A stretch of DNA of 64,000 nucleotides from the NCBI GenBank assembly GCA_021646465.1, contig SOET01000006.1, forward strand, positions 1 through 64,000, read 5' to 3'. Positions 19,241 to 29,230 of this stretch are shown one piece after another. Origin of the DNA: Candidatus Kuenenia hertensis (GTDB taxonomy: Bacteria; Planctomycetota; Brocadiia; Brocadiales; Brocadiaceae). Made by a program: the position numbers and the translations under genes. Each line of letters starts with the position of its first letter. Position 1 is the stretch's first letter. A model generated the notes under the pieces. It saw nothing but the letters and a program-made list of their open reading frames with translations, did no database searches and was not told where the DNA came from.

Positions 19241-21277
19241 TTAAAACACTTCCGGCAAAATTTTACTGACAAAATTGCTGAGATAATTTTTTGTTTTTTC
19301 CGGATTATCAAACTTGAAAATTGTTTCTGCAACTTCTCTTGCTTCTTCAAAAGTAACTGATCTGATAATCTTTTTAATCTCAGGTATAATTGTTGCCGGA
19401 GCGACACTAAACTCTTTTAATCCTAATCCAATCAGAGGAATAGTATATTCCAGTTCTCCCCCCATTTCACCACAAATTCCAATGGGAATATTATTTTCCT
19501 GCGCGGCTTTTATGGCAATTTTCAGGAACCTTAAAATAGCCGGGTGGACCGGACAATATAAGTACGCCACACGCTCATTGTTTCTGTCAACTGCCAGTGA
19601 ATATTGGATAAGATCATTTGTTCCTATGCTAAAAAAATCACATTCTTTTGCCAGCATATCCGAAATCATGACAGAGGAAGGAACTTCCAGCATAGTTCCC
19701 ATTTGCACATTTTTATCAAAGGGAATATTTTCTTTATCCAGTTCTTCCATTGTTTCATGCACCATCTGTTTCGCCAGTCTCAGTTCCTGCATAGATGAAA
19801 TTAGTGGAAACAATATTTTCACCTCTCCCAGTGCAGAAACTCTCAACAGTGCTCTAAGCTGGGTCTTAAATATAGAAGGATTTTCAAAACAATACCGTAT
19901 AGAACGACATCCAAGAAAGGGATTTCCCTCTTTTCTGTGCTCCAGATATGGCAGCTTATCCGCACCCAAATCAAGCGTTCTGATAATAACAGGCTTTCCA
20001 TTCAATTCCCTCACGACAGTTGTATATGCCTCCAAATGCTGCTCTTCTGTTGGAGGCGTAGGAGAATTTAAATAGAGAAACTCTGTCCTGTAAAGGCCGA
20101 TCCCTTCCGCACCGTAACTTACATTTATGCCTATTTCCCGCGGGAATTCAATATTGCCAAAAATGGAAATGTGCTTCCCATCCGCCGTAGTTGAAGGTTG
20201 ATCTCTCAGTTCCGTTGCCAGTTTTTTCTCAAAAACATGTATACTCTTTACCTTATTTTGGTACGTTGATAATGTTTCAGCATCTGGTCGAACAATTACC
20301 AATCCCCGATTTCCATCTACAATTACGATATCTCCCCCAAAAACATCAGAGGTAATCGTACCCAATCCTACAACCGCTGGTATCCCCAATGCACGGGCAA
20401 CTATTGCCGTATGAGAAGTCCTCCCACCACCATCAGTAGCAAACCCCTTTACCTTTTGCGGATCCAGCATGGCTGTTTGGGAAGGAGTAAGATCATGCGC
20501 CACTAAGACTACTTCTTCCGCAAGATTTTTAAGTTCTTCTCTCTTTTCACCTAACAAATTTCTTAAAAGACGGCGTTCAACATCAAAGATATCCGTTACC
20601 CTTTCCGCCAGGTAGGAATCTTCAACATCCTGAAATTTTCTAATATAAACACGCAAGGCAAGAGAAACGGCAAATTCCGGCGTAAAATTGGTTTTCCGTA
20701 TCCGCTCTATAATCTCATTTTTCAGCCGCACATCCTGCAAAACCATTCTGTGAGTACCAAAAATGGCCCCTATCTCAGAACCCAAATTGTCGGAAACCTT
20801 TTTTTCCAGATCCCGTATTTCTTTTTTTGATGCTTCGATGGCTTTTTCCAACCTGCAAACTTCATGTTCGACTTCATTGTTTTTTATAACATGACGTGGT
20901 ATCCGAAAACCTTCACTTTCAAACAAGAATGCCTGACGAATTACTACTCCAGGGGAAACGGCTATCCCTTTTCGAATTTCCATGAATTCTTCTTCGAATT
21001 TGCTTTTCACCAATTCCTCCAGAGCATCCAATGCCTCTGCACAATCGGTTCCTGCTGCACGTATCGTTATCTCCGTGCCGTTTTCCGCCCCAAGAGTTAA
21101 AAGCTCAATTATGCTTTTGCCATCAACATTTTTCCCTTTTGCTTCTATGCGTATTTCGGAATCATATTTATTGGCAATTTCAGAAAATTTGGTTGCTGGC
21201 CGCGCATGCAGACCATTTGAATTCAAAATTTTCACTTTTCGTTCAGACAATTTTGAATTTACAAATAAAAAATCCAT
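19241..21277 (-). CDS. ptsI: HPr-enzyme I fusion of the phosphotransferase system
   Basis: Enzyme I takes phosphate from phosphoenolpyruvate and passes it to HPr. Here both are one 678-residue cytoplasmic protein. An N-terminal HPr domain (about 12-98) has the phosphorylated histidine H24 in NGLHARPA and a serine (S55) in GKSIIELL, the HPr-kinase site. The enzyme I part has the active H289 in GGGRTSHTAIVARALG. The C-terminal PEP-binding barrel includes LYRTEFLYL and the catalytic cysteine in IGICGEMGG. AGGGA precedes the start. A ptsN-type IIA gene lies just upstream and no IIB/IIC permease is seen, so a regulatory role is likely. Confidence 0.92.
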   Translation of the reverse strand: MDFLFVNSKLSERKVKILNSNGLHARPATKFSEIANKYDSEIRIEAKGKNVDGKSIIELLTLGAENGTEITIRAAGTDCAEALDALEELVKSKFEEEFMEIRKGIAVSPGVVIRQAFLFESEGFRIPRHVIKNNEVEHEVCRLEKAIEASKKEIRDLEKKVSDNLGSEIGAIFGTHRMVLQDVRLKNEIIERIRKTNFTPEFAVSLALRVYIRKFQDVEDSYLAERVTDIFDVERRLLRNLLGEKREELKNLAEEVVLVAHDLTPSQTAMLDPQKVKGFATDGGGRTSHTAIVARALGIPAVVGLGTITSDVFGGDIVIVDGNRGLVIVRPDAETLSTYQNKVKSIHVFEKKLATELRDQPSTTADGKHISIFGNIEFPREIGINVSYGAEGIGLYRTEFLYLNSPTPPTEEQHLEAYTTVVRELNGKPVIIRTLDLGADKLPYLEHRKEGNPFLGCRSIRYCFENPSIFKTQLRALLRVSALGEVKILFPLISSMQELRLAKQMVHETMEELDKENIPFDKNVQMGTMLEVPSSVMISDMLAKECDFFSIGTNDLIQYSLAVDRNNERVAYLYCPVHPAILRFLKIAIKAAQENNIPIGICGEMGGELEYTIPLIGLGLKEFSVAPATIIPEIKKIIRSVTFEEAREVAETIFKFDNPEKTKNYLSNFVSKILPEVF

Positions 21278-21452
21278 TTATACATTCCCTGCAAAACTAC
21301 AACAACATACTTTATAGAATAAGGTTAAGGCTTGAAAGTTATACAAAAACGCACTTTTGCTAGTATAATAGCGTATCCGTGTTGTATAAAAATCTAATCG
21401 GGTGATCGTAGTTCGTATTCCGTTTTGGCGCAAGCGAATCACACTGCTGATG

Positions 21453-21923
21453 TTACACCTGAATGCCGTCGACTTCCTTTAGCGTATCTATCATGCCCTT
21501 CTTACCTTCTGCTTCACGCATAAAGCGACGGAAATCATTATCCCTAATAGCGGTAGATATTTTTTCTAAAGCGGCAAGATGTGTTCCGGTGGAATCAATC
21601 GGGGAAAGCAACAGAAAAAACAGGTATACAGGTTCGCCATCCAATGCGTTAAAATCAACCCCTTTTGCTGAACGTGCTACAGTGCCTATAATGTTTTTTA
21701 TACTTTCATGCTTTGTATGAGGGACGGCCACTCCTTTGCCTATTCCAGTACTCCCCAATTCTTCCCTTTTCATAAGTGATTCAATAACCTTTACAACATC
21801 CTCGTCACCGATTTTTTCCGCATCTCGTAAAGCACACACCATCTCTTTAATAACTGCTTCTTTTTCAGTGGCTTTTATATCTGTTATAATTGCCTCAGAT
21901 ACAATAAAATCCGTTAATTTCAT
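21453..21923 (-). CDS. ptsN: PTS IIA domain protein, nitrogen-regulatory (PtsN/EIIA-Ntr) type
   Basis: A 156-residue cytoplasmic IIA protein of the fructose/mannitol-Ntr family. The phosphorylated histidine is H69 in GKGVAVPHTKH, preceded by the ELGSTGIG loop. It has no membrane or IIB domain. It would accept phosphate from the HPr-enzyme I fusion encoded 175 bases downstream. In other bacteria such proteins regulate potassium transport, nitrogen or sigma54-linked processes. A sigma54 activator is encoded at 33547, but a link is only a guess. Confidence 0.9.
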   Translation of the reverse strand: MKLTDFIVSEAIITDIKATEKEAVIKEMVCALRDAEKIGDEDVVKVIESLMKREELGSTGIGKGVAVPHTKHESIKNIIGTVARSAKGVDFNALDGEPVYLFFLLLSPIDSTGTHLAALEKISTAIRDNDFRRFMREAEGKKGMIDTLKEVDGIQV

Positions 21924-22135
21924 TTATCCTTACACCTCCATTAATTATTCTATTTATTTCCCTTGTTCGTTTCAGGTTCTTCCGCTTTTTCCACAAAGTG
22001 TTTCTTTTGCCGAACGATTTTTCTTTCTATTTTTCCCTAGTGTTTTTTCAATTCTTTCAATAAAAAAATATTATCTCTAAACCTTTTTATTCTACTTATA
22101 GAAATCCTTCAGTCAAGAAAATAAAAACAGAATGC

Positions 22136-22885
22136 CTAACTCCTGTAGTCCGCAATTGCTAAAACAAATAAATGTACGGATTTAACTCCCGTTTCCTTCA
22201 ATTTTTTTGCGCATTCCTGCATTGTTAATCCTGTAGTTAAAACATCGTCTACTAACAATACTCTTTTTCCCTCAACTAAGGCCGGATCTTTAATGAAAAA
22301 TGCCTTTCGAACATTTGCATATCTTTTACTTTTTGACAATTTTGTTTGTGACACGGTATTTTTGATTCTAATGAGGTTTTTAACGGACAAAGGCTTCAAA
22401 AAGATCCGATGAATTTCCCGCGCTATAAGTTCCGATTGATTAAAACCTCTCTGTAATTTTTTTCGCCAATAAAGGGGCACTGGCACCACAATATCTATTT
22501 CTTGAATAATTTTCTCAAGTTTCTTATTTGCCAGTATTAGGTCGTTTATCCCCTTGTACAGGAAACGTTGCTTTTCATACTTATATTTATGTATTAACTC
22601 TTTAATCGCACCGTTATAGTGTGCGATTGCCGTTAATGAATCATGGTAAAAATGCTGCGACCGACAAAAAACGCAGCCCTCTTTATCAGACGAAAGAGAA
22701 TACGGCCCTAAAATAGCCCCACACCGAATGCAATGACTCTCATTTATGAATGAGATATCTTTCTTACATTTGCTGCAAATATAACAGTCGCAAGAATAAT
22801 TTATATTCCTACGACAATACAGGCATATTCTCGGGTAGAATATGTCCAATAATGCCTGTGCATAACTATTTATAGTTCTACGCAT
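22136..22885 (-). CDS. comF: ComF family amidophosphoribosyltransferase-like protein
   Basis: The 249-residue protein has an N-terminal zinc ribbon with CXXC pairs (about residues 16-60: CLYCRR, CYICSKC, CIRCG, CVFC). A C-terminal type I phosphoribosyltransferase domain carries the PRPP loop VLLVDDVLTTGLT. Family members are linked to DNA uptake (ComF/GntX), but the reaction is not defined. The start overlaps the 3' end of the LptF/G gene by 8 bases, indicating translational coupling. Confidence 0.9.
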   Translation of the reverse strand: MRRTINSYAQALLDIFYPRICLYCRRNINYSCDCYICSKCKKDISFINESHCIRCGAILGPYSLSSDKEGCVFCRSQHFYHDSLTAIAHYNGAIKELIHKYKYEKQRFLYKGINDLILANKKLEKIIQEIDIVVPVPLYWRKKLQRGFNQSELIAREIHRIFLKPLSVKNLIRIKNTVSQTKLSKSKRYANVRKAFFIKDPALVEGKRVLLVDDVLTTGLTMQECAKKLKETGVKSVHLFVLAIADYRS

Positions 22886-23951
22886 TCATCATATCGAAAA
22901 AGAATATTCCCACAGATCCAAAGATTATTATGGGCAACCAGGCCGCCAGTATAGGATGAACCATTCCGGTATTGCCAAGATTTGAACAGAGAAACGACAA
23001 AGAATAAAACACCCCGCAAGCAAGGATGCATAAACCTACACGTAAAAAAATGTTTTTACTCATTCTTTCAAATCCAACAACAAGCGGTATACCTAAAAGA
23101 AGTAATACAAAATGTGTAAGGGTATAAGCAATTCGGGAATGAAACAAGACTTTATGTTTAGGATTATCAGGTTCCGTTTCGCATAATTCCTTTAATTGTT
23201 CGAAGTTCAACAAGCTGGAATCTATTTTTTTCTTCCCAAGTTCTAAAGGGGTCACGGAAGACTCAAACTCCAAATTATCCAATTGATGAACCGGAGCTAC
23301 CCATCTCCCCTGCTCATCATAAACATGTTTTATAATCTTGCTCAATAACCACTTATTGTCTCCAATCCATTCGCCTTGATTCGCATTTATGGTAAATCTT
23401 TTTCTCCCATTTTCATAACGGGAAAGGATAAACACTGAATCCATTTTCTGCATTTTATTATTATATTTCCATATCCGAATTAATGCGTTATTCTGATCAT
23501 CATGTACAAGCAGGTTCCGTTGAATATCACTTTCAAAGTTATTTTGCTGCATCATCTCCAATTTTTCCGCAACCCGGGGAACAATCCACTCCTGATCCCC
23601 AAACGATGCAAATGCCATAAACACCGTAACAATAAAGATAGGTAACAATATCCTGTACATTGAAATACCTGCAACCTGCATTGCCAATATCTCCCGGTTT
23701 CGGGATAATTTGACCAGAACAATACTCACTGCGATTAAAGTAATTGCAGGGAAAAACTGCGTGATGATTACGGGAAAAAGATACGTGTAGTAACGTAATG
23801 CGAGGCCAAACGAATTTAATCCCATCTCCAGAAATTCATCCAGCTTTTGAAGCAGGTCAATGATAACATAAGTACCGGATATAATGAGGAGACACAAAAA
23901 AAATGTCGGAATAAAAGCTTTTAATAAGTATTTGTCCAGCCTGGAAAACAT
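22878..23951 (-). CDS. LptF/LptG family lipopolysaccharide export permease
   Basis: The 357-residue inner-membrane protein (YjgP/YjgQ family) has six membrane helices (about 14-36, 56-78, 100-118, then three near 275-355) around a periplasmic beta-jellyroll (about 125-265). It forms the transmembrane part of the LptB2FG exporter, which extracts LPS and feeds it to LptC/LptA. It begins one base after the folK stop. No LptB ATPase is in the window. LptF and LptG cannot be separated by eye. Confidence 0.87.
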   Translation of the reverse strand: MFSRLDKYLLKAFIPTFFLCLLIISGTYVIIDLLQKLDEFLEMGLNSFGLALRYYTYLFPVIITQFFPAITLIAVSIVLVKLSRNREILAMQVAGISMYRILLPIFIVTVFMAFASFGDQEWIVPRVAEKLEMMQQNNFESDIQRNLLVHDDQNNALIRIWKYNNKMQKMDSVFILSRYENGRKRFTINANQGEWIGDNKWLLSKIIKHVYDEQGRWVAPVHQLDNLEFESSVTPLELGKKKIDSSLLNFEQLKELCETEPDNPKHKVLFHSRIAYTLTHFVLLLLGIPLVVGFERMSKNIFLRVGLCILACGVFYSLSFLCSNLGNTGMVHPILAAWLPIIIFGSVGIFFFDMMNA

Positions 23952-24437
23952 TTATTTTTGTAATCCTTGTTGATTAAGATTTTTAAGTTCCTGATACATT
24001 TGCAGTATCTTCTTTTTCAAAACGGGATGAACCATATGTGGTGCAATTTCTACGAGAGGCTCCAGAACAAACATCCTTTCATGCATGAAAGGATGAGGAA
24101 TTTTTAATGTATCGTCTTCTACAATTCTGTCCCCAAAAAGCAAGATATCAAGATCAATGATTCTCGGCCCCCATTTTTCTCCACGTATTCTGCCCATAAG
24201 TAATTCGATCCGCTGAAGTTCTTCCAGTAATTGATGAGGCTCCATTGATGTTTGCATTTCAAGTACCGCATTTAAAAACATTGGCTGCGGGGGACCTCCC
24301 ACAGGAACGGTTTCATAAAACCTTGAAAATTTCCCCGGTTGAATCTTTTCAGACCCAATTATGTGATCATAGGCATTCTTCAAATTTTCCTCTCTGTCAC
24401 CCAAATTAGAGCCTAAAGCAATATACACCATTTCCAT
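23952..24437 (-). CDS. folK: 2-amino-4-hydroxy-6-hydroxymethyldihydropteridine pyrophosphokinase
   Basis: Transfers pyrophosphate from ATP to the pterin in folate synthesis. The 161-residue protein has the family start VYIALGSNLGDREENL, the RGEKWGPRIIDLDILLFG signature holding the Mg2+ aspartates, and IPHPFMHERMFVLEPL near the end. The start could be M1 or M3 (MEMVY). It is the first gene of a leftward cluster folK-lptF/G-comF. Confidence 0.94.
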   Translation of the reverse strand: MEMVYIALGSNLGDREENLKNAYDHIIGSEKIQPGKFSRFYETVPVGGPPQPMFLNAVLEMQTSMEPHQLLEELQRIELLMGRIRGEKWGPRIIDLDILLFGDRIVEDDTLKIPHPFMHERMFVLEPLVEIAPHMVHPVLKKKILQMYQELKNLNQQGLQK

Positions 24438-24668
24438 TAATTATTTTTATTTCTCTCCATGCCTTTTTTTTTACCATGCGTTTACGGTCTGATAAACTTT
24501 CTACAAATTTTTTTTAGTATTTCCTTTACAACGACCAGTAACATTTTATTCTTATCGTTAAATACTAACAAAAAAACAATAATTTCCTTAATAAAAAATG
24601 AAAAGAGCAGTCCATTGATAAAATACTTGAAGAAGTACTGAATTCCTTGCTAAAATAAACCGACTATT

Positions 24669-25559
24669 ATGAAAGGCATTATTCTAGCCGGAGGCTCCGG
24701 CACACGTCTTTACCCCATCACGAGGGCGGTAAGCAAACAGCTTTTGCCTGTTTTCGACAAACCGATGATTTACTATCCTTTGTCGGTGTTGTTGCTTGCG
24801 GGAATAAAGGAAATACTTATTATTTCAACGCCGAGAGACTTACCGCAATTTAAAGAATTGCTCGGAGACGGCTCACAATTAAATATTTCGATTTGCTATG
24901 AGGAACAACCCTCCCCGGAAGGTTTGGCGCAAGCCTTCATTATCGGAAAATCCTTCATTGGCAACGACTCTGTTGCCCTTATCCTTGGAGATAACATTTT
25001 TTACGGACACGGGCTTCGCGAAATATTTAAAAAAGCAACTCAACTTAGGAAAGGTGGGTTAATTTTCGGATATCACGTTCAAGACCCAGAACGCTACGGC
25101 GTAGTGGAATTCGATCAAGGCGGAAAAGTCATCAGTATTGAAGAAAAACCGCAAAAACCAAAATCAAAATACGCTATCCCCGGCATATATTTCTATGACA
25201 ATGATGTGATAAAAATTGCAGAAAATCTGAAACCTTCCGCCAGAGGTGAACTGGAAATTACGGATGTAAATATCGCCTATTTAAGGAGAGGTGATCTCTG
25301 CGTGGAACTTTTGGGGCGTGGTTTTGCATGGCTTGACACCGGAACGCACGAATCCCTTCAGCAGGCATCCAGCTATGTTCAGGCAATACAGGAACGGCAG
25401 GGTATAAAAATTGCCTGTATTGAAGAGATTGCGTATCGGTTAGGATATATCAACCAGACAAAATTAAAAGCGCTTGCCGCTAATATGTTAAAAAATGATT
25501 ATGGCCGCTACATCATGGCAGTTATTGAAGAAGAGGAAATAAATGAATATGGCCTGTGA
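24669..25559 (+). CDS. rfbA: Glucose-1-phosphate thymidylyltransferase
   Basis: Forms dTDP-glucose from dTTP and glucose 1-phosphate, the first step to dTDP-rhamnose and related deoxysugars. The N-terminal nucleotide-binding [11 protein letters not shown] (about 8-18) and [17 protein letters not shown] are diagnostic. [12 protein letters not shown] and the C-terminal [10 protein letters not shown] are also conserved. At 296 residues it is full length. Its end overlaps rfbC by 17 bases. Confidence 0.95.
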   Translation: MKGIILAGGSGTRLYPITRAVSKQLLPVFDKPMIYYPLSVLLLAGIKEILIISTPRDLPQFKELLGDGSQLNISICYEEQPSPEGLAQAFIIGKSFIGNDSVALILGDNIFYGHGLREIFKKATQLRKGGLIFGYHVQDPERYGVVEFDQGGKVISIEEKPQKPKSKYAIPGIYFYDNDVIKIAENLKPSARGELEITDVNIAYLRRGDLCVELLGRGFAWLDTGTHESLQQASSYVQAIQERQGIKIACIEEIAYRLGYINQTKLKALAANMLKNDYGRYIMAVIEEEEINEYGL

Positions 25560-26112
25560 ATTTGTAAAGACCGATCTGCCGGAGGTAGTACTCATTAAAC
25601 CATGCGTTTTCAAAGATGACCGGGGTTTCTTTCTGGAAACCTTTCACCAAAACAAATATGCGGGCGGAGGAATCAAAGGGAATTTTGTGCAGGATAATCA
25701 CTCACACTCAAAAAAAAATACCATAAGAGGTTTACACTACCAGCTCCTGCACCCTCAGGGAAAACTCGTCTATGTTGTTTCGGGAGAAATTTTCGATGTT
25801 GCGGTTGATATCCGGCGAGGTTCCCCCTCTTTTGGAAAATGGACAGGGGTTTGTTTATCCTCTGAAAACAAATACCAATTATATATCCCGGAAGGATTCG
25901 CACATGGTTTTCGGGTTTTGAGTGAAACGGCAGATGTATTATATAAATGCACTGAACTTTACTACCCCGATGATGATTATGGAATTCTCTGGTCGGACCC
26001 GCTGATAAACATACATTGGCAGGTATCTGCACCGATTCTTTCAAAAAAAGACCGGGAATACCAAACATTAAACAACATACCGGAATCGCTTTTGCCGATA
26101 TACCGGAAATGA
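25543..26112 (+). CDS. rfbC: dTDP-4-dehydrorhamnose 3,5-epimerase
   Basis: A 189-residue cupin-fold enzyme that epimerises dTDP-4-keto-6-deoxyglucose. Visible features are the N-terminal [19 protein letters not shown] with the catalytic histidine, and the [18 protein letters not shown] region with substrate-contacting tyrosines. Start codons at 25543 and 25549 are both possible. It overlaps rfbA and is translationally coupled. The dehydratase (rfbB) and reductase (rfbD) are not in this window. Confidence 0.94.
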   Translation: MNMACEFVKTDLPEVVLIKPCVFKDDRGFFLETFHQNKYAGGGIKGNFVQDNHSHSKKNTIRGLHYQLLHPQGKLVYVVSGEIFDVAVDIRRGSPSFGKWTGVCLSSENKYQLYIPEGFAHGFRVLSETADVLYKCTELYYPDDDYGILWSDPLINIHWQVSAPILSKKDREYQTLNNIPESLLPIYRK

Positions 26113-26168
26113 TTTTGAAGGGAAATTTTCTGCTTTAAGAAACTTATACTTTTTTAACCAGGAATATA

Positions 26169-28001
26169 ATGGCAATTCAGCAAATATCTCCGGATTCTCC
26201 CGCGCCAGAAAAAGAGATTGAATCGTTACACTTTCAATGCGCAAAATTAAAAGAATTACTCTCCGGGTACAAACACGAAAAAGATGCCCTTGAAGAAAAA
26301 GAGAGACGTTACCGGACCATAACAAACATCCTGCCTGTAGGAATATTTTATGCAGATACGGACGGAAATTTTTCCTATGTCAACGAACAATGGTGCGAAA
26401 TTACAGGTTTAACTGCGAATGAATCTCTTGGAGACGGTTGGACGAAGGCATTGCATCCCGAAGATAAAAAACGCGTTATCGGGGATTGGAAAAAAACGGC
26501 GAAAAACATCACCACCTTTCATTCGGAATTCCGTATTGTTCAGCCAGGAGGAAAAATCGTATGGGTGTGGTGCGTAGGTGTATGCGTAATATTTCCCAAT
26601 ACCGGAAACAGCCAGAAAAATAAAAATTATGTGGCAACAATAACAGATATCACCGAACAGAAAAAGGCTAAGGCGGAGGCCGAAAAAGCAAGAATAATTG
26701 CAGAAGAAGCAACCAGGGAATTGGAAAAAAATTTAATCATATCAGAAGAATTAAGAAAAAAGGCTCAGGAAGCAAAAGAACAGGCAAAAGTTTTCGCTGA
26801 AGAAGCAAAGGCGGCAAACAACGCAAAAAGCGAATTTCTGGCCTGTATGAGCCACGAAATCCGTACCTCGCTAAATTCTATCCTTGGAACCGCAGAACTT
26901 CTTGCCGGGGCGCAGCTTACTACAGAGCAAAAAAAATATCTTCACATTTTAAATAATGCCGGTGAAAATCTTTTACATTTAATTAATGATATCCTGGATA
27001 TTTCTAAAATAGAGGCAGGGCACGTTGAATTTTCAGAAGATGTTTTTTCCCTGAAAGATGTTATCGAAGATAGTATCACAATGATGAAGACTCCTGCCAA
27101 TAAGAAAGGGGTGGAACTTGTTTGTTCTCTTCAGCAAAACTTACCCGGATTACTGGTTGGAGATCAAACCCGTTTGCGACAGATTATTATCAATCTGGTT
27201 GGAAACGCTATCAAATTCACCAGCGAAGGAAAAGTTGCCCTTGAGGTAAGCAATACAAATAAAAGCCTTGATTCCTGTACGTTGCTGTTTTCCGTCTCTG
27301 ATACAGGAATTGGAATTTCTAAAGACAAGCAGAAAAAAATATTTGAAGCGTTCGCACAGGCGGATTCTTCTACTACACGGGAATACGGCGGCACCGGTCT
27401 GGGATTGGCTATTTGCAAACAACTGGTTGAATTAATGGGAGGTTCAATTTGGGTGGAAAGTGAACCAAACAAGGGAAGCACTTTTTCTTTCGCCATTTCC
27501 TTTAAACCGGGTAAAAATGCACCGGCACGAAAAGAACCTCTACGGTCGAAGACATTTTCTATAAAAAGCCCCCTTAAAATCTTGCTTGTGGAGGACAATA
27601 AAGATAATCAAACATTAATTCTTGCTTATCTGAATAAAAGTTCCCTTTTGATTGATACTGCGGAAAATGGACAAGCCGCATTAGAAAAATTCGTTAACAC
27701 CAATTACGATTTGGTACTTATGGATGTTGAAATGCCTGTAATGGACGGCTATACCGCTACAAAAAAAATCAGAGAATGGGAAAAAGCGAAAGGGAAAGAG
27801 CCAACTCCTATCATTGCCCTCACCGCTCATGCACTAAGTGAACACAAAGAAAAAAGCCTTGCCATTGGTTGTACCGGACACATTACGAAACCTATAAAGA
27901 AGGCGCATCTCATTGAGATTATAGAGAATTTTACAGGGGGGGAAAGAACTTGGAACAAAAACAAAATAGCAGTGCACACGAAGACATTCTTGTCCGCGTA
28001 G
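26169..28001 (+). CDS. Hybrid histidine kinase (PAS-HisKA-HATPase-REC)
   Basis: The 610-residue cytoplasmic sensor kinase has no membrane segment. A PAS domain spans about 47-165, and an Ala/Glu-rich coiled coil about 165-220. The H-box CMSHEIRTSLNS has H229. The ATPase domain includes NLVGNAIKFT, DTGIGIS and GGTGLGLAI. A receiver domain (about 468-590) has D519 in LVLMDVEMPVMDG. The last 15 or so residues, after the G7 run at 27936-27942, look out of frame. An HPt domain in the next frame overlaps by 52 bases. The likely original form is one kinase-receiver-HPt chain. Confidence 0.92.
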   Translation: MAIQQISPDSPAPEKEIESLHFQCAKLKELLSGYKHEKDALEEKERRYRTITNILPVGIFYADTDGNFSYVNEQWCEITGLTANESLGDGWTKALHPEDKKRVIGDWKKTAKNITTFHSEFRIVQPGGKIVWVWCVGVCVIFPNTGNSQKNKNYVATITDITEQKKAKAEAEKARIIAEEATRELEKNLIISEELRKKAQEAKEQAKVFAEEAKAANNAKSEFLACMSHEIRTSLNSILGTAELLAGAQLTTEQKKYLHILNNAGENLLHLINDILDISKIEAGHVEFSEDVFSLKDVIEDSITMMKTPANKKGVELVCSLQQNLPGLLVGDQTRLRQIIINLVGNAIKFTSEGKVALEVSNTNKSLDSCTLLFSVSDTGIGISKDKQKKIFEAFAQADSSTTREYGGTGLGLAICKQLVELMGGSIWVESEPNKGSTFSFAISFKPGKNAPARKEPLRSKTFSIKSPLKILLVEDNKDNQTLILAYLNKSSLLIDTAENGQAALEKFVNTNYDLVLMDVEMPVMDGYTATKKIREWEKAKGKEPTPIIALTAHALSEHKEKSLAIGCTGHITKPIKKAHLIEIIENFTGGERTWNKNKIAVHTKTFLSA

Positions 28002-28279
28002 ACCCTGATCTGAGAGAAATTGTTCCTGATTTCTTACAAAACCGTCATAATGACATATTGACGATTAATGACGCAGTAAGGAAGAATGATTATGAAACGA
28101 TCCGTATTATCGGACATAGCATGAAAGGTTCCGGTGGAGGATATGGATTTGATGCTATAAGTGGCATAGGGGCTGCTATTGAAACAGCGGCAAAGAAAAA
28201 AAACCAGAAAGGAATCACGGAACAATTGAACATTCTTTCTTCATATCTTAAACGAATTAAAATTGTTTTTTCACCATAG
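27950..28279 (+). CDS. HPt phosphotransfer domain protein
   Basis: The 109-residue histidine phosphotransfer protein has the phosphoacceptor H56 in IGHSMKGSGGGYGF. It would receive phosphate from the receiver domain of the overlapping kinase. As a separate gene it starts at TTG (27950) with a GGGGGGG tract 7 bases upstream as a strong ribosome-binding site. Its frame is also open upstream back to about 27917. This means it may instead be the C-terminal domain of the kinase, separated by a one-base change in the G run. Confidence 0.85.
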   Translation: MEQKQNSSAHEDILVRVDPDLREIVPDFLQNRHNDILTINDAVRKNDYETIRIIGHSMKGSGGGYGFDAISGIGAAIETAAKKKNQKGITEQLNILSSYLKRIKIVFSP

Positions 28280-28351
28280 GACTGTTCTGATAGAAGGTTT
28301 GATTACAGGGCCAAAGAATGTTTTAGCCGTTATTCACAGTTGCATATTTTG

Positions 28352-28900
28352 TTAAAATACAAGGTTCAAATCTATTTCAAGCCCTTTCAAAAGTGGCGAA
28401 TACAAGATGGCGTCCGCAGGATATACATTTTCTGTCTTGTAGTCATTTTTGGTGTGCGTTAATTCCTCTAGAGTCTGTTCTACTGGATCAACGATCCAAA
28501 ATTCTTTCACACCGTGTTTAAAATAAAGCTTGCGTTTGATCTTCCTGTCACGATACCCTGTTTTGGGAGAGACAATTTCTACGATTAAATCAGGCGCTCC
28601 CTGGATATTGTCTTTTGTGATAATATTTTTTCGTTCTTTTGACACATAGACAATATCCGGCTGCACGACATCCTCATCAGAAAAAACAACATCAAAAGGG
28701 GCATAATACACAAAGCCAGACTTGTTCTTTTTCACATAACCAAGCAGTGCATATTCGAGTTCCCTTGATATGCGCTGATGATATTCGTTTGGCGAAGGAA
28801 CCATAAAAAATTCTCCTTCGATAAGCTCATATCTCCTGTCTTCTGACATATGGAGATAATCCTGATAGGTAAATTTTACCTTTGTAAGTGTTTTAATCAT
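28352..28900 (-). CDS. Uma2 family (DUF820) putative endonuclease
   Basis: The roughly 182-residue protein has a PD-(D/E)XK nuclease core. Residues visible are LIEGEFFMVPSPN near the N-terminus, then QPDIVYVSKERKN, and APDLIVEIVSPKTGYRDRKIK with the catalytic D-E-x-x pattern. FWIVDPVEQTLEEL closes the domain. The frame extends to a TTG at 28939, but the ATG at 28900 fits the family start. Uma2 genes occur in many copies in cyanobacteria and planctomycetes; the function is unknown. Confidence 0.85.
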   Translation of the reverse strand: MIKTLTKVKFTYQDYLHMSEDRRYELIEGEFFMVPSPNEYHQRISRELEYALLGYVKKNKSGFVYYAPFDVVFSDEDVVQPDIVYVSKERKNIITKDNIQGAPDLIVEIVSPKTGYRDRKIKRKLYFKHGVKEFWIVDPVEQTLEELTHTKNDYKTENVYPADAILYSPLLKGLEIDLNLVF

Positions 28901-29230
28901 GGTCGTGTGTAATGTTGGTTTACTGTAGCCTATTGTCAAATACTTACACGTAAAATAATAGAAATGAAAAATAAAGTCAATGTAAATTACCGGAAGAAAT
29001 ACGTGTAAACCTTTGGCAACATTTTACTCCTTTGAAAACCCCCTGTAACAACATTATTTATTCCCTTCTCTTTATTTTTTACATTTGGTTACACAACTTT
29101 ATATGTTATCATTAAAAACCGTTTTTACTTTATAGTTTTCAAAAGGATGTATTCCAGGTATTCGATGTCAACTATGGTTTTCCTGCAAAGAATTTCTTCT
29201 TAATTGACTAAAAAAAATGGAAATTAACCC

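Noticed and set aside
19195-19407. 70-codon leftward frame overlapping the 3' end of the enzyme I gene
   Set aside because: It is an out-of-frame shadow of the enzyme I coding sequence.
24459-24641. 60-codon rightward frame before rfbA
   Set aside because: Low-complexity AT-rich sequence, no ribosome-binding site and no recognisable protein pattern.
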